DNA from: Myxococcota bacterium
Lineage (GTDB): Bacteria > Myxococcota > Polyangia > GCA-2747355 > JAKLHH01
Length of the DNA stretch: 6,372 nucleotides
Direction: 5' to 3'
Assembly: GCA_022710245.1 (NCBI GenBank)
Contig: JAKLHH010000460.1
Location: 1-6,372 of the forward strand
Shown here: piece after piece, positions 6,191-6,372 of the stretch
How the letters are laid out: the number at the start of each line of letters is the position of its first letter
Position numbering within the stretch: position 1 is the stretch's first letter
The notes under the pieces: model-generated
What the model was told of the DNA's origin: nothing
Databases searched by the model: none
Seen by the model: only the letters and a program-made list of their open reading frames with translations
Position numbers and translations under genes: made by a program

Positions 6191-6372
6191 TTCGCCTGGA
6201 CCGATGACATGAACTTCGCCACCTTCCAGGCGTCGGGCCAGGACAAGAACAGCACCGCCGACACCAAGGTCACGCCGCTCACCCGGAGCTGCTCGATGAC
6301 GCCGTAGGCGTGTCTCGGCGGGCGCCGCGGACTGGAACAGGCGACCGGGCGAGGAGTGAGTGAAGGGCCACT
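6191..6372. other. Ambiguous coding-like edge segment
   Basis: G/C is enriched at every third base here, but the strand cannot be settled. A plus-strand reading ending at TAG 6307 gives DDMNFATFQASGQDKNSTAD with excellent codon bias. A minus-strand reading with the same wobble positions gives AYGVIEQLRVSGVTLVSAVL. The minus frame that continues the propeller fragment is open but has poor bias. It is probably a gene piece joined to the propeller fragment at about 6188. Confidence 0.3.

Noticed and set aside
5573..6307. Plus-strand frame of 244 codons at the right end
   Set aside because: Most of it is antisense to the propeller and helical fragments, which have recognisable patterns and better codon bias. 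Only its last 35 codons remain a possible real piece.

Overview
The window is a very GC-rich stretch of bacterial chromosome with strongly G/C-biased third codon positions. Every gene I can support is on the minus strand. The largest gene couples a eukaryotic-like Ser/Thr kinase, a STAND/AAA-type ATPase, TPRs and a GAF domain. That architecture is characteristic of myxobacteria and related former Deltaproteobacteria (Polyangia type), so I infer a member of that group. No rRNA, tRNA, CRISPR array or complete insertion sequence is visible.

Layout, read in the direction of transcription (right to left). (1) 6372-5678 is a patchwork. It holds a C-terminal piece of a TolB/PD40-like beta-propeller protein (5999-6190) and, in the same frame directly after its TGA, a coding-like piece of an unrecognised protein (5678-5998). 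Both look like gene remnants. (2) 5677-5574 holds a good sigma-70-like promoter (TTGCCA-16 bp-TACAAT). (3) 5573-4312 holds two unrecognised genes of visibly lower GC content, of 120 and about 271 codons. A 22-codon ORF lies between them, its start overlapping the first stop as TGATG. The two proteins share a short motif W-x-[LF]-x-[YW]-L-[AG]-T and may be distant paralogues. (4) 4268-3822 is a small exported cysteine-rich protein gene. An in-frame TGA cuts it at codon 105, yet the frame continues for 43 codons that repeat the same Cys pattern. A tandem GGGACAG repeat resembling a REP-type element lies just after that TGA. (5) 3623 to the left edge is the giant kinase-ATPase-TPR-GAF signalling gene, open for 1207 codons and running out of the window.

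Functionally, the kinase fusion looks like a one-protein signal integrator: phosphotransfer, NTPase switch, TPR scaffold and GAF sensor, with an output domain probably beyond the left edge. The genes at 5573-3822 could form one short transcription unit from the promoter at 5649-5627. They may be an accessory insertion, given their different base composition, the remnants to their right and the repeat inside them. The kinase lies 198 bases beyond the last Cys-rich codon and may have its own promoter. No function can be assigned to the two central proteins. The most interesting observations are the interrupted Cys-rich repeat protein, the Lys-to-Arg change in the kinase protein's Walker A motif, and the possible paralogue pair.
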